Shown here: piece by piece, positions 16,844 through 25,284 of the stretch
How the letters are laid out: each line of letters begins with the position of its first letter
Numbering within the stretch: the stretch's first letter is position 1
Source of the DNA: Firmicutes bacterium HGW-Firmicutes-4
Lineage (GTDB): Bacteria; Bacillota; Clostridia; Eubacteriales; Eubacteriaceae
Direction: 5' to 3'
DNA: 56,562 bases
Assembly (NCBI GenBank): GCA_002841405.1
Contig: PGZR01000020.1
Span: 1 to 56,562, forward strand
Notes under the pieces: generated by a model
Seen by the model: the letters and a program-made list of their open reading frames with translations, nothing else
The model's database searches: none
What the model was told of the DNA's origin: nothing
Program-made: the position numbers and the translations under genes

Positions 16844-19363
16844 CTACTCATCCAGGTAGATCAACGCCCAATACTCGGTCGTATCTTTAGAATAACTACC
16901 AAAGCCGATTTTAGTATAGGCTTCATTCATTTGATACTTCTGAGAAATTAAGTTAACAAAATCTGTTGGAAATAATTGAGATGCTCTTGCCTTATTTTCG
17001 CCAACATCAGTAAAATCGCTGATCCCGACTTCATTCAAAAGATCTGCCAGGCTTTCCCCATTGGGACGGTTAAGGGAAAAACTGACTGAAGCTTCCTCCG
17101 CCCGAACGTCAGCGGCCTGATCAAGCGCTGAATTTTCAACCAATGGGGTCAGTCCAGCGGTTTGACGTTTTTCATTGATCAGGGCAATTACCTTTTCTTT
17201 ATTCTTCTGGGCGATTTCTTCCCGTGATGGCGTAAAGACACCAAACAGTTGAATATCGGCACCCTGGTCAACCGGATCATCGGTAAAGGGGGAAGAGGCC
17301 ATGTCTGTTACAATGGCTCCCCCGCCGAAAAGATTAAGCGGCTCACCAGTGTAACTTAACGGCTTGACATCATCAAAATCGGGATTGCCACCATATCCGT
17401 AGGGGCCAGAGTCAGCACTTAACATTAATGCGATGCGAAAGTTGGTCAGCAGTTCAACAATGGATAAGGATGGGTCAATATCCTGATAGATAATAGTCTG
17501 CAGTGCACTAAAGTCGTCGCCGGGTTCATCGATAATATCCTTAAAGACCGCTGTCGTTCCGGCCTGGGCTTCCAGATATATGGCAAACATATAGGACATC
17601 GCATAGCTGGACAGGACACCACTATCATCGCCATTCTGCCAGATCAATGGGGACAGCCCGTTCTGTACGGTTTCAGACGTTTTAAAGTATTTAATCCGAT
17701 CATACCGTGTTCCGTATAGCATATCCTCAGCTGCCATGGAAAACGCTTCATCGAGGCAAGTGCTCATTTTTGAGCCCCCCTGCTGGATGACATTAACATT
17801 ATAATTAATAACATGCTGAATTTCATGGGCGATGGTTGAATAGGTCATTGAAGCATCTTTTTCAGAAGGGGTTTCTGGATTAGGGGTCATCCCCGGATAG
17901 GTATCAAGATAAATCATCGACCGCTGGTTTGAGTAGGTATCATTAGCAAAATCGAGCGGTTTGAAGTAACCACCGTAAAAATTGCCACTGGTCTCGTAGT
18001 CATCCTGAATATCATAGATTAGAATCGTCATCTTGTTACTACCATTGACAACCGGTAAATCACCAAAATTTTCAGTCATTTGCTGATAAATCGCGTTGTT
18101 ATACTCCTGGCCAAGAGTCTCAATCTGTTCCTGGCTTAATTGGGACGAAACCGGAACGGCCGGGTTTCCGTTTTCATCGGTGGTGTTGTCCACCCAGATC
18201 TCAGCATTCCCTTCATTATAGACGCATTTGGCTTGCAGCTGGTCAAATGAAGCGGTAGCAAAATTAGATACAAAAAAGGTTGTCGTATCACCGACGGCTG
18301 TCTGGGTTTGGACATATTCATGATCCGTAATAAATTGCGTCTCTGCGGTTGGTTCATAGGGCAAAACCGCATCAATCATACCGCCTTCCGAATTAGAGCT
18401 TTCGTTGACGCCAGAATTTTGGGAAGTGACGCTTTCCGGAAGATTTCCGGTTGGCTCAGTCGTTGTAAAGTCTAATGAGGTATTTACGATGAGCAGGGAT
18501 GAGCCAAAATAGATATTGCCTTGTCTGTCGATATCAGCGATGGCGGCAACTTCGGTCGAAAAATCGCTGGAGGTAAATCCTTTTGCATCTGCGGCGACTT
18601 TAAAATAATAGGTCTGTCCACTTGCCAGGGCATCGACATCAAAAGCTGTATCCGTAACTCCTGAAGAAATTTGCGAATAAGAACCATCGGCAGAAGTTGA
18701 CTGATAAACAGAGTAGGACTGCGCATTTTCGGCCGCGGACCAGGACAAATTTATCATATGCGCCCCGGACACTGTGGCGGTTAAATCAGTCGGTGCCGAC
18801 AACGGTTTGGTTGGTTTTTCCTGAGGGACAATCTTAATTTCCAGCTCTTCAAGACGTAGACCCAAGCCCGTTGTTCCCAGTTCCTCACCGTTTTTCACCC
18901 AGCCCCATTGGCCGTTTTCCATGGGAATATCACCTTTGTTCTGGACATGGCCGCAGTAATAAACATCATAACCGGGAAAATCCGAAAGCCAGATTTTAAT
19001 CGCTTCAACCTGCAGCCCCTGGCCGGCGGTTCCCGAAAAATCGCCGTTTTTAACCGGGTTCAGCCAACCTTTATTGGCAACGTGAACCTGATAATTAATG
19101 CTGGCGCCTTCCGGCACCTCACCGGTCAGTTCGAGCCAAACCCCTTCCAAACGCAGGCTCTGGCCGGTCGTTCCAATGGCATCCGGTCCAGTTACAAAGG
19201 TACCATCTGGTTTTGGCATGTTTCCTTCATTCTGAACATGGGCACGATACTGGACGCCAATCGGCGTTGCTATTGATTCGGCCCATACACTGGTTGTTGC
19301 CATAATCAAAATGATCAAAAGAATCGAAACCGTTCCAAACTGTTTAATCTGTCTTTTTTTCAT
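16844..19363 (-). CDS. Secreted multidomain protein: ChW repeats, fibronectin III, M30-like metalloprotease, CAP domain
   Basis: An 839-residue exported protein. A signal peptide covers about residues 1-29. Three ChW repeats (about 35-180; for example GQSLRLEGVWLELTG and GLRLEELEIKIV) probably bind cell wall or other surface ligands. A fibronectin III domain follows (about 190-280). About 300-700 resembles the M30 (hyicolysin-like) protease family, with the zinc motif HEIQHVINY at about residue 512 and a Glu in LDEAFSMAAEDML as candidate third ligand. The last about 120 residues look like a CAP/SCP domain (LINEKRQTAGL, NRPNGES, GENKA). Expected role is surface or matrix protein turnover. RBS AGGAGAGCAAC. 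A scrap of a second copy's 3' end lies just upstream of its start (19473-19545). Confidence 0.85.
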   Translation of the reverse strand: MKKRQIKQFGTVSILLIILIMATTSVWAESIATPIGVQYRAHVQNEGNMPKPDGTFVTGPDAIGTTGQSLRLEGVWLELTGEVPEGASINYQVHVANKGWLNPVKNGDFSGTAGQGLQVEAIKIWLSDFPGYDVYYCGHVQNKGDIPMENGQWGWVKNGEELGTTGLGLRLEELEIKIVPQEKPTKPLSAPTDLTATVSGAHMINLSWSAAENAQSYSVYQSTSADGSYSQISSGVTDTAFDVDALASGQTYYFKVAADAKGFTSSDFSTEVAAIADIDRQGNIYFGSSLLIVNTSLDFTTTEPTGNLPESVTSQNSGVNESSNSEGGMIDAVLPYEPTAETQFITDHEYVQTQTAVGDTTTFFVSNFATASFDQLQAKCVYNEGNAEIWVDNTTDENGNPAVPVSSQLSQEQIETLGQEYNNAIYQQMTENFGDLPVVNGSNKMTILIYDIQDDYETSGNFYGGYFKPLDFANDTYSNQRSMIYLDTYPGMTPNPETPSEKDASMTYSTIAHEIQHVINYNVNVIQQGGSKMSTCLDEAFSMAAEDMLYGTRYDRIKYFKTSETVQNGLSPLIWQNGDDSGVLSSYAMSYMFAIYLEAQAGTTAVFKDIIDEPGDDFSALQTIIYQDIDPSLSIVELLTNFRIALMLSADSGPYGYGGNPDFDDVKPLSYTGEPLNLFGGGAIVTDMASSPFTDDPVDQGADIQLFGVFTPSREEIAQKNKEKVIALINEKRQTAGLTPLVENSALDQAADVRAEEASVSFSLNRPNGESLADLLNEVGISDFTDVGENKARASQLFPTDFVNLISQKYQMNEAYTKIGFGSYSKDTTEYWALIYLDE

Positions 19364-19816
19364 GTTGCTCTCCTTTTAATTCTACTATGACCGATAACAT
19401 CAATTTTTCGAAAGTTATGTAAAAATCCATATAAATGGCTCAACTTGCCAACAGATTAACAATTAGTTGGTGCGATCGTTTATCGACAGGCTCAGTCAGC
19501 GATTTTTCACTGCCTTCATTTAGTCTGCCAGATACCAACCCGATTTTCCGGGGCGACGTACATTTGATCACCTCGTCTTCAAAAACAACATAACGATCTG
19601 TTGCAATCAGCCCCTAAAAACCAGCATCTGCGCAATATAGGTCTGATAGGTTTCGCAGTATTGTATATTCTTTCTTCTAAATTAAATCATCGAACTTTGT
19701 CAATTGCTATTATCTGAAGCCATTTAAAATGCCGCCGCTGTGATGACAGTTTTCAACATGGCAGCGGGTGATAAAATGCTTATGAATTTAAATTATGGTT
19801 TGGAAGTAGATAATTT
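19364..19816. other. Intergenic stretch with a 3' scrap of a paralogous secreted protein gene
   Basis: Bases about 19473-19545 (CGTTTATCGACAGGCTCAGT and onward, GATTTTTCACTG) match the trailer and last codons of the M30 gene on the same strand (16796-16866, CGTTTATTGACAACCTCAGC). A tandem paralogue appears to have been deleted except for its end. The promoter of the M30 gene should lie in 19364-19470, but no convincing boxes are seen. Confidence 0.5.
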
Positions 19817-19854
19817 TTATCTTACTACAATTAATATTAATTGTAGTAAGATAA
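19817..19854. repeat. 38-base perfect palindrome
   Basis: Perfectly self-complementary from 19817 to 19854, centred at 19835/19836, with the left arm beginning TTATCTTACTACAATTAAT. It has no loop and no T-run on the side expected for termination, and lies 60 bases past the lysR stop. It may be an operator, a terminator extruding as a cruciform, or a trace of a mobile element end. Confidence 0.75.
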
Positions 19855-19914
19855 TGCTAACCACTTAAGCGCCGGTCAAAGCCGTGTTTTACCCGGTTAT
19901 GGTTTGCCGCTTTT

Positions 19915-20793
19915 TTAAATCAATTTTATAACAAGGTCAATAAAGTCGGTTAAGTTAGGCGATAGCCACTTTGAAGCATGGCAGAAGAGCTGGGAGTACA
20001 CTTTGTAATCATTTTTATATGGCAGCGCAGCTAATAAGTCTGTGTTCAGTTCTTCCTGAACTGCCAGACGGGGAAGTACGCACAGACCCATACCGCTGAT
20101 TGCCATTTTTTTTATTACTTGAACACTTCCGGATTCTAGAGTCACTTGATAAGGAATTCCGTGAGATTTTAAATCGCATTCAAACGTCTCACGATAATTG
20201 CAGCTAGTGCTTGTCAGAAGGAATGACTGATTGGCGAAATCTGTTATCGCCAACGCATTCTTTGATCGCAACGAATGTGTTGGTGCGGAAAGAACCAGAA
20301 CTTCCTCGCGCTTTTTTAAAAATGAGGTTATTGCGGGATGTTCAATGGAATTTCCGATCGTTAATGCGACATCGATAGCGTTGCTTGTCAACTGCTCCAC
20401 GACTTGCGCATTTTCAATGAGTTCTAAGTGAAGTTCAATGTTTGGATGGGATTGTCGAAACGATTCTACGATCGCCGGAAGCTTAAAAATACACAAAGAT
20501 TCGGAGGCGCCTACAATAATTCGGCCAGGAGATGAATGGTCGTTGTCAAGTTTATCTCTGATAGTTGAAGCCAGTGCCAACATTTCAATGGCGTATGGCA
20601 GCAATTGCTCCCCCGACTCTGTAAGAAAAACCTTCCTTCCAATCCGATCAAGGAGTTTTGTGTTCAGTTCCTGCTCCAATTGCTGAATTTGAGCAGAAAT
20701 ACTGGATTGAGCGTAGCCGAGCTCATCAGCTGTTCGGGTATAGTTTTTATTCTTTGACAAAACCACAAAGGTTTTTAATTGCTTTAAGTCCAT
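19915..20793 (-). CDS. LysR-family transcriptional regulator
   Basis: A 292-residue LysR-type regulator. The N-terminal winged helix covers about residues 1-60 (MDLKQLKTFVVLSKNKNYTR, then SISAQIQQLEQELNTKLLDR) and a two-lobed effector domain follows from about 90. Start chosen at 20793, where the usual MDLKQLKTF begins; an in-frame extension to 20895 would cross the operator-like palindrome. The divergent neighbour is a small fragment followed by the QueG-like iron-sulfur gene at 21137, a likely target or former target. A T-N11-A palindrome lies 26 bases upstream of its start. Confidence 0.9.
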   Translation of the reverse strand: MDLKQLKTFVVLSKNKNYTRTADELGYAQSSISAQIQQLEQELNTKLLDRIGRKVFLTESGEQLLPYAIEMLALASTIRDKLDNDHSSPGRIIVGASESLCIFKLPAIVESFRQSHPNIELHLELIENAQVVEQLTSNAIDVALTIGNSIEHPAITSFLKKREEVLVLSAPTHSLRSKNALAITDFANQSFLLTSTSCNYRETFECDLKSHGIPYQVTLESGSVQVIKKMAISGMGLCVLPRLAVQEELNTDLLAALPYKNDYKVYSQLFCHASKWLSPNLTDFIDLVIKLI

Positions 20794-20818
20794 GAATGTA
20801 AACGCCTTTCTTGATACG

Positions 20819-20833
20819 ATCGAAATTTTCGAT
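20819..20833. promoter_or_regulatory. LysR-type operator
   Basis: ATCGAAATTTTCGAT is perfectly symmetrical around its central base and contains a T-N11-A core (20820-20832). It lies between lysR and the divergent transcript, the usual autoregulation position. Confidence 0.55.
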
Positions 20834-20949
20834 TGTAATAATAGAAATACTTTGTTTAACAGATTGATTATTTTATAGTAACATAAACCTACCATCGGGA
20901 CAATAAAAATCCCGTACCAAATAGGAAATCATATGAAGGAGTATCTAAG

Positions 20950-21063
20950 ATGAGTACAACCAATATTACAGAACCTGTTTTGAGACGCCTGCTGGCAGAT
21001 GTTTCGATCAACGGCGTCAAGGCGTATCGGGCGCCGGTGGATAACAAACAAAATTTTTTATGA
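20950..21063 (+). CDS. Short unidentified ORF, probably a gene remnant
   Basis: 37 codons beginning STTNITEPVLRRLLADVSI, with a good GAAGGAGTATCTAAG site, divergent from lysR. After the stop a second frame (MIFVGYAGVIDIDLTFE) continues to 21139, suggesting that a longer gene has been cut down. I do not recognise the family. It could have been the original divergent target of the LysR protein. Confidence 0.35.
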   Translation: MSTTNITEPVLRRLLADVSINGVKAYRAPVDNKQNFL

Positions 21064-21136
21064 TCTTTGTCGGATATGCCGGTGTGATCGATATTGATTT
21101 AACTTTTGAGATGGATATGAAAAGGAGTAGGGTGAT

Positions 21137-21811
21137 ATGAAAACAGAATTACGTAAAAAAGTCCTCAGTTTTGGAGCGGATATTTGTGGATTTGCAGGCA
21201 TTGAACGATTTGTAGGAGCACCAGACGGATTTCATCCGGGTGATCTATTTCCGGACTGCAAAAGTGTTATTGCCTTCGGAATCGCCCTTCCAAAAGGCAT
21301 CTTCATGGCTGATGCCCAACTGATCTATGCGTACTTTAATAATTTTGCTGTGCCTCTGGTTGATCGACTTGCCTTTCAGACAGCCGCATTTCTAGAAAAG
21401 ACGTATCAGGGGATTGGCGTGCCATTACCTTGCGATGTACCATATGACTATTGGGATGAAGAAAAATTGGAAGGTCGTGGTTTATTGTCAATGAAGCATG
21501 TTGCATATCTTAGCGGTATCGGGACGCTTGGGAAAAGTACATTATTGCTCAACAGCGAATACGGAAACCGCTTGGTAATCGGATGTGTTCTGACCGATCT
21601 TCAAATAGAATCCGATGAACTGGCTGCCGAAGTATGTTTGGAACAGTGCGATTTGTGTATTCAAAGCTGTCCCGTAGCAGCAATTGGCGAAGGTAGCGTC
21701 AGACAAAAACCGTGCCGAGTAAACAGTTTTGGCAAGACCAAACGAGGCCATGACACCGTCGTATGCAATCAATGCCGGACTGTTTGTCCAATGCGATTTG
21801 GCCTGGCATAA
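21137..21811 (+). CDS. QueG-like 4Fe-4S double-cluster protein
   Basis: A 224-residue protein related to the core of epoxyqueuosine reductase. The N-terminal part (FGADICGFAGIERF, SVIAFGIALP) is the cobalamin-binding-type domain of QueG relatives, VAYLSGIGTLGKSTLLLNSEYG is the conserved middle, and two cysteine clusters follow: CLEQCDLCIQSCPVAAI (about 175-191) and CNQCRTVCPMRFG (about 211-223). It is much shorter than QueG (about 370) and lacks the C-terminal HEAT-like part, so tRNA modification is unlikely; such stand-alone forms occur widely in acetogens with unknown roles. RBS AAAAGGAGTAGGGTGAT. A 3' scrap of a close paralogue lies at 23156-23281. Confidence 0.8.
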   Translation: MKTELRKKVLSFGADICGFAGIERFVGAPDGFHPGDLFPDCKSVIAFGIALPKGIFMADAQLIYAYFNNFAVPLVDRLAFQTAAFLEKTYQGIGVPLPCDVPYDYWDEEKLEGRGLLSMKHVAYLSGIGTLGKSTLLLNSEYGNRLVIGCVLTDLQIESDELAAEVCLEQCDLCIQSCPVAAIGEGSVRQKPCRVNSFGKTKRGHDTVVCNQCRTVCPMRFGLA

Positions 21812-22059
21812 GCTAATGTGCAATGGTGATATAAAAAAAGGCTTACCAGGTATTAATTTCAATAAACTCTAGACAAACATAAAAGGCACCTGCAATGAAA
21901 GATCGAGGAGCGACCAGAAAAAAACTGATTTTAAATCTAAACCGATGGACGATGAGGTAAGATCGGTTCATATTTTTAAAAATTAGCTTGCAAATAATTT
22001 TTAATCGACTTATCCTAAATTGCAAGGATATCCTTTATCACTTAAAGGAGAATGATTAA

Positions 22060-23043
22060 ATGAGTCAAATAAAAATAAATGAAATTGAAACCGTGATAAA
22101 CCGAGATTATGGTAATATCGCTGGGGTTGTTGTGCAAAAAAACGGTACCAAAGTTTATGAAAAATATTTTAATGGGTATATGGCCGATAATGCAGTTCAT
22201 GTCTGCTCGGTGACAAAGAGCGTACTTTCGGCGCTGATCGGAATTGCCATTGATCAAGGCTATATTGGCAGTTTGGATCAGAAGGTGTTGGCGTTTTTTC
22301 CGGATTATCAGGTTAAAGATGATGAAAAAACCATTCAGAAGATTACCCTGAAACATCTGATGACGATGACCGCTCCCTATAAATACGAAACTGAACCTTA
22401 TGAATTATTCTTTACAAGTCAAAATCCAATTCAGGATGCGCTTGATTTATTAGGCGGAAATGGCATCATCGGAGATTTCAAGTATTCGGCCATTGGTGGC
22501 ACCCACATTTTGGCAGGGATTCTGGGCCGGGCAACCGGGCAGTCAATTCTTGATTTTGCTGAAAAATATTTATTTGCGCCGATGGGAATCATGGTTCCCC
22601 ATAATCTGTTGTTGCGTAGTGAAGAAGAGCATCTGTCAGTGATGAATGATAAAACCACCCGTGGTTGGGTGGTTGATCCCCAGGGAATTAATACGGGAAG
22701 CTGGGGCTTATTTCTGACACCTGAGGATATGACAAAAATCGGGCAGTTGTACCTCGACGGTGGCAGGTGGCAGGGAAAACAGCTTGTTCCGGCGGATTGG
22801 ATTGCCCAAAGCACAAAGGAATCTAGCCGATGGGATAAGCTTTTGTACGGCTATCTGTGGTGGATCATTGATGATCAGGCCCACAGCTTCGCCGCCCTGG
22901 GTGATGGCGGCAATGCGATTTACGTAAATAACGAAAACGGCATGGTGATTGCGATTGCATCGCTTTTGGTGCCTGATGCCCGGGATCGAATTGAATTGAT
23001 CAAAACGATGATTGAACCGGCATTTGAAAACAGCATGGTGTAA
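22060..23043 (+). CDS. Serine hydrolase of the class C beta-lactamase / PBP4* family
   Basis: A 327-residue penicillin-binding-protein-like hydrolase. The nucleophile motif SVTKS places Ser50 and Lys53; FKYSAIGGTHILA is the Y-x-A/N motif (about residue 148) and AALGDGGNAIYV the H/K-x-G-like third element. No signal peptide is visible, so a cytosolic esterase or peptidase is more likely than a periplasmic beta-lactamase. RBS AAAGGAGAATGATTAA. A 25-base scrap resembling its end (GAATTGATCAAAACGATG) occurs near 30572, but that is weak. Confidence 0.85.
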   Translation: MSQIKINEIETVINRDYGNIAGVVVQKNGTKVYEKYFNGYMADNAVHVCSVTKSVLSALIGIAIDQGYIGSLDQKVLAFFPDYQVKDDEKTIQKITLKHLMTMTAPYKYETEPYELFFTSQNPIQDALDLLGGNGIIGDFKYSAIGGTHILAGILGRATGQSILDFAEKYLFAPMGIMVPHNLLLRSEEEHLSVMNDKTTRGWVVDPQGINTGSWGLFLTPEDMTKIGQLYLDGGRWQGKQLVPADWIAQSTKESSRWDKLLYGYLWWIIDDQAHSFAALGDGGNAIYVNNENGMVIAIASLLVPDARDRIELIKTMIEPAFENSMV

Positions 23044-23155
23044 AATCGTGAGATGCGATTTTTTAAGATAACCTTACACGGCATAGTAAAAATGATACAA
23101 TTAATTTAATAATGCCGGCAAAGACAATCCGGTTGCTATCTGAAAAATTCAATAG

Positions 23156-23281
23156 TTATGCCGAAACAATGCCGATGGGACAACCGCAACAGGTATTGAA
23201 ACGGTGACATGCAATACCTGTTGCCGGGTATGTCCGATGCGCTTTGGGAAAGAAGGGTTATTGATTTATGATCATCAGTGA
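23156..23281 (+). pseudogene. 3' scrap of a QueG-like 4Fe-4S gene
   Basis: An open frame without a start translates to LCRNNADGTT, then VTCNTCCRVCPMRFGKEG, matching the last about 30 residues of the protein at 21137-21811 (PCRVNSFG..., CNQCRTVCPMRFG). The rest of the gene is absent. Confidence 0.75.
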
Positions 23282-23343
23282 AGTGACTAAGGACCACGAA
23301 AATAAGCAGGTCTGATTTAACAAAACAGATAATTGAGGGTAAA

Positions 23344-24054
23344 ATGAGAACACAAAAATTAGAAATAGCGGGAATTCCGGCAATTATTTGGGGAGAAAAT
23401 TCCTCCAAGATATTTATCGCTGTTCATGGCAATATGTCAAGCAAAGCGGATCAAGTCATCGTGATATTTGCAGAAAAACTGACACAATTAGGATACCAGG
23501 TGCTGAGCTTCGATCTGCCGGAGCATGGCGATCGTAAAAATGATCCAACGCCGTGTAAGGTTCAAACGTGTGTTAAAGAGCTTGCACGTATTATGGAGTT
23601 TGCAAAAATGGGGTGGGAGCAGATCAGCTTGTTTGCATGTAGTATGGGTGCATATTTTAGTTTGCTTGCTTACCGGGAGGCAGATTTGAAACAATGTCTA
23701 TTTCTGGCACCGGTTGTAGATATGGAGCGTATTATCAAAAATATGATGGCTTGGTTCAATATCAGTGAGGAACAGTTGCGGACCGAAAAAGAAGTGGCAA
23801 CGCCAATTGGACAGCCACTCTATTGGGATTATTATTGCTATGTTAAAGAGCATCCCATTGATTGCTGGAATAAACCGACAGCCATTCTTTATGGTTCAGA
23901 AGATGATTTATGTGAAGTTGATACGGTTTTGAACTTCACACGGCAATTTAATTGTGAGCTAACTATAATGGAACAAGGTGAACATTATTTTCATACGGAA
24001 GAACAATTGGATTTTTTCGGGGAATGGATTGAAAACCAGACCTATCATGTTTAA
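23344..24054 (+). CDS. Alpha/beta hydrolase
   Basis: A 236-residue cytosolic alpha/beta hydrolase. The oxyanion-loop strand is FIAVHGNMSSKADQ, the nucleophile elbow is FACSMGAYFS (Ser at about residue 100; C-x-S-x-G-A instead of GxSxG), the acid is in ILYGSEDDLCE (about 184) and the His in MEQGEHYFH (about 217). Members hydrolyse esters or thioesters; the substrate is unknown. ATG 23344 lies behind a weak GAGGG site. Confidence 0.85.
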   Translation: MRTQKLEIAGIPAIIWGENSSKIFIAVHGNMSSKADQVIVIFAEKLTQLGYQVLSFDLPEHGDRKNDPTPCKVQTCVKELARIMEFAKMGWEQISLFACSMGAYFSLLAYREADLKQCLFLAPVVDMERIIKNMMAWFNISEEQLRTEKEVATPIGQPLYWDYYCYVKEHPIDCWNKPTAILYGSEDDLCEVDTVLNFTRQFNCELTIMEQGEHYFHTEEQLDFFGEWIENQTYHV

Positions 24055-24328
24055 ATTCATACTGGGATAATATTCATCCTAAGGTGATCTTTAAAATTCT
24101 GGAACTAAAACGGAGGGGTTGCACTTTTTCCAGCCCGCCATCAACGCTTACCGGGGATCAGTGCCAAAGAAAAGACACAAATCAAGGACAGGGACTGTGT
24201 CGGTTGGTCAGGGTAGCTTATGCATGGACAAGTTAAAAAGAAGATGGCAGGACATAACACCTTTATCAGAACATAACAAAGAGACAATGAGAATCGATTA
24301 AAGAAGAATGAAAGGAATGGTGATATAA
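24055..24328 (+). other. Intergenic stretch without a supported gene
   Basis: A 60-codon frame at 24119-24301 has no family resemblance and no clear RBS. The bases GACAGGGACTGTGTCGGTTG (24189-24208) weakly recall the RAYT-type element. Confidence 0.3.
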
Positions 24329-24973
24329 ATGGACAGAGTTATTAAGATTAGGAATGAAGAAGAAAGCGATTATCAGCAAGTAGAAGAGCTTACCAGGAAA
24401 TCTTTTTGGAATTTATATATTCCGGGGTGTAACGAACACTATTTAGTTCATGTGATGCGATCCCACAAAGACTTTCTGCCAGAATTGGATCTGGTGATTG
24501 AAGTTGATGATCAGATCATTGGGAATATCATGTATACGAAAGCAAAACTGATTGATATGTCAGGGGCAGAAAAAGACATCCTAACGTTCGGCCCAGTTTG
24601 CATTTTGCCGGAATATCAGAGAAAGGGCTACGGAAAAAAACTATTGGAGTATTCTTTTGAACAGGCGATCGCACTTGATTATGATGTGATTGTAATCTTT
24701 GGGAATCCGAATAATTACGTAAGCCGTGGTTTTAAGAGTTGCAAAAAATATAATATTTGTCTGGAAAATGGCTCCTATCCGTCGGCAATGATGGTAAAAG
24801 AACTCAAACCAGAAGTATTGGACGGCAGAAAATGGGTTTATTATCAAAGTCCGGTGTTTGAGATCGATGAACAGGAAGCGGAGCGCTTTGATGCGGGATT
24901 AGAAAGTCTGGAGAAAAAATACCAGCCTAGTCAGGAAGAATTTTATATTCACAGTCATTCGATTATACAGTGA
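24329..24973 (+). CDS. GNAT family N-acetyltransferase (YhbS-like)
   Basis: A 214-residue acetyltransferase. Motif A is GPVCILPEYQRKGYGKKLLE (about residues 91-110), followed by VIVIFGNPNNYVSRGFKSCK, the typical segment of YhbS-like members. The C-terminal half (VYYQSPVFEIDEQEAERFDA, EEFYIHSH) is an extension seen in a clostridial subgroup. Substrate unknown. RBS AAAGGAATGGTGATATAA. A truncated, frameshifted second copy lies at 10678-11014. A RAYT-type element starts three bases after the stop. Confidence 0.9.
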   Translation: MDRVIKIRNEEESDYQQVEELTRKSFWNLYIPGCNEHYLVHVMRSHKDFLPELDLVIEVDDQIIGNIMYTKAKLIDMSGAEKDILTFGPVCILPEYQRKGYGKKLLEYSFEQAIALDYDVIVIFGNPNNYVSRGFKSCKKYNICLENGSYPSAMMVKELKPEVLDGRKWVYYQSPVFEIDEQEAERFDAGLESLEKKYQPSQEEFYIHSHSIIQ

Positions 24974-25010
24974 GTTTTTGGGATAAACGATACGCCCCCT
25001 TGCCATAATA
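24974..25010 (+). repeat. RAYT-associated short element (3' flank type)
   Basis: GGATAAACGATACGCCCCCT followed by TGCCATAAT; a diverged relative of the element at 11021-11053 in the same position relative to the same gene. Confidence 0.5.
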
Positions 25011-25063
25011 AAACCTCGTGGCTAATGTATTTATTCTACATCAACCACGAGGTTTACACAATT
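25011..25063. terminator. Strong hairpin terminator, usable in both directions
   Basis: Perfect 11-base arms AAACCTCGTGG (25011-25021) and CCACGAGGTTT (25045-25055), with an inner ATGTA/TACAT stem. It is followed by ACACAATTTTTG. It separates the GNAT gene from the minus-strand ChW gene. Confidence 0.7.
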
Positions 25064-25284
25064 TTTGAAACGGTCTCCCTTTATCATCATAATGGTTGCT
25101 TCCTTATTGGATTTGAACCTTTAACCCCTAGTTGAACGTCTTTCCATAACAAATCATTGTTTAACGTATTTAACAAAACCGCACAAAGAATCTTTATGCA
25201 AATTTTTCAAGTTCACAAAGGCCAACCCCTCTATCTGTAGAGTGTCGAGGTCAAACAAAATTAAACACTGTATAAACTTTTAAA

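Noticed and set aside
24119-24301. 60-codon ORF before the GNAT gene
   Set aside because: No RBS, no family resemblance, unusual composition.
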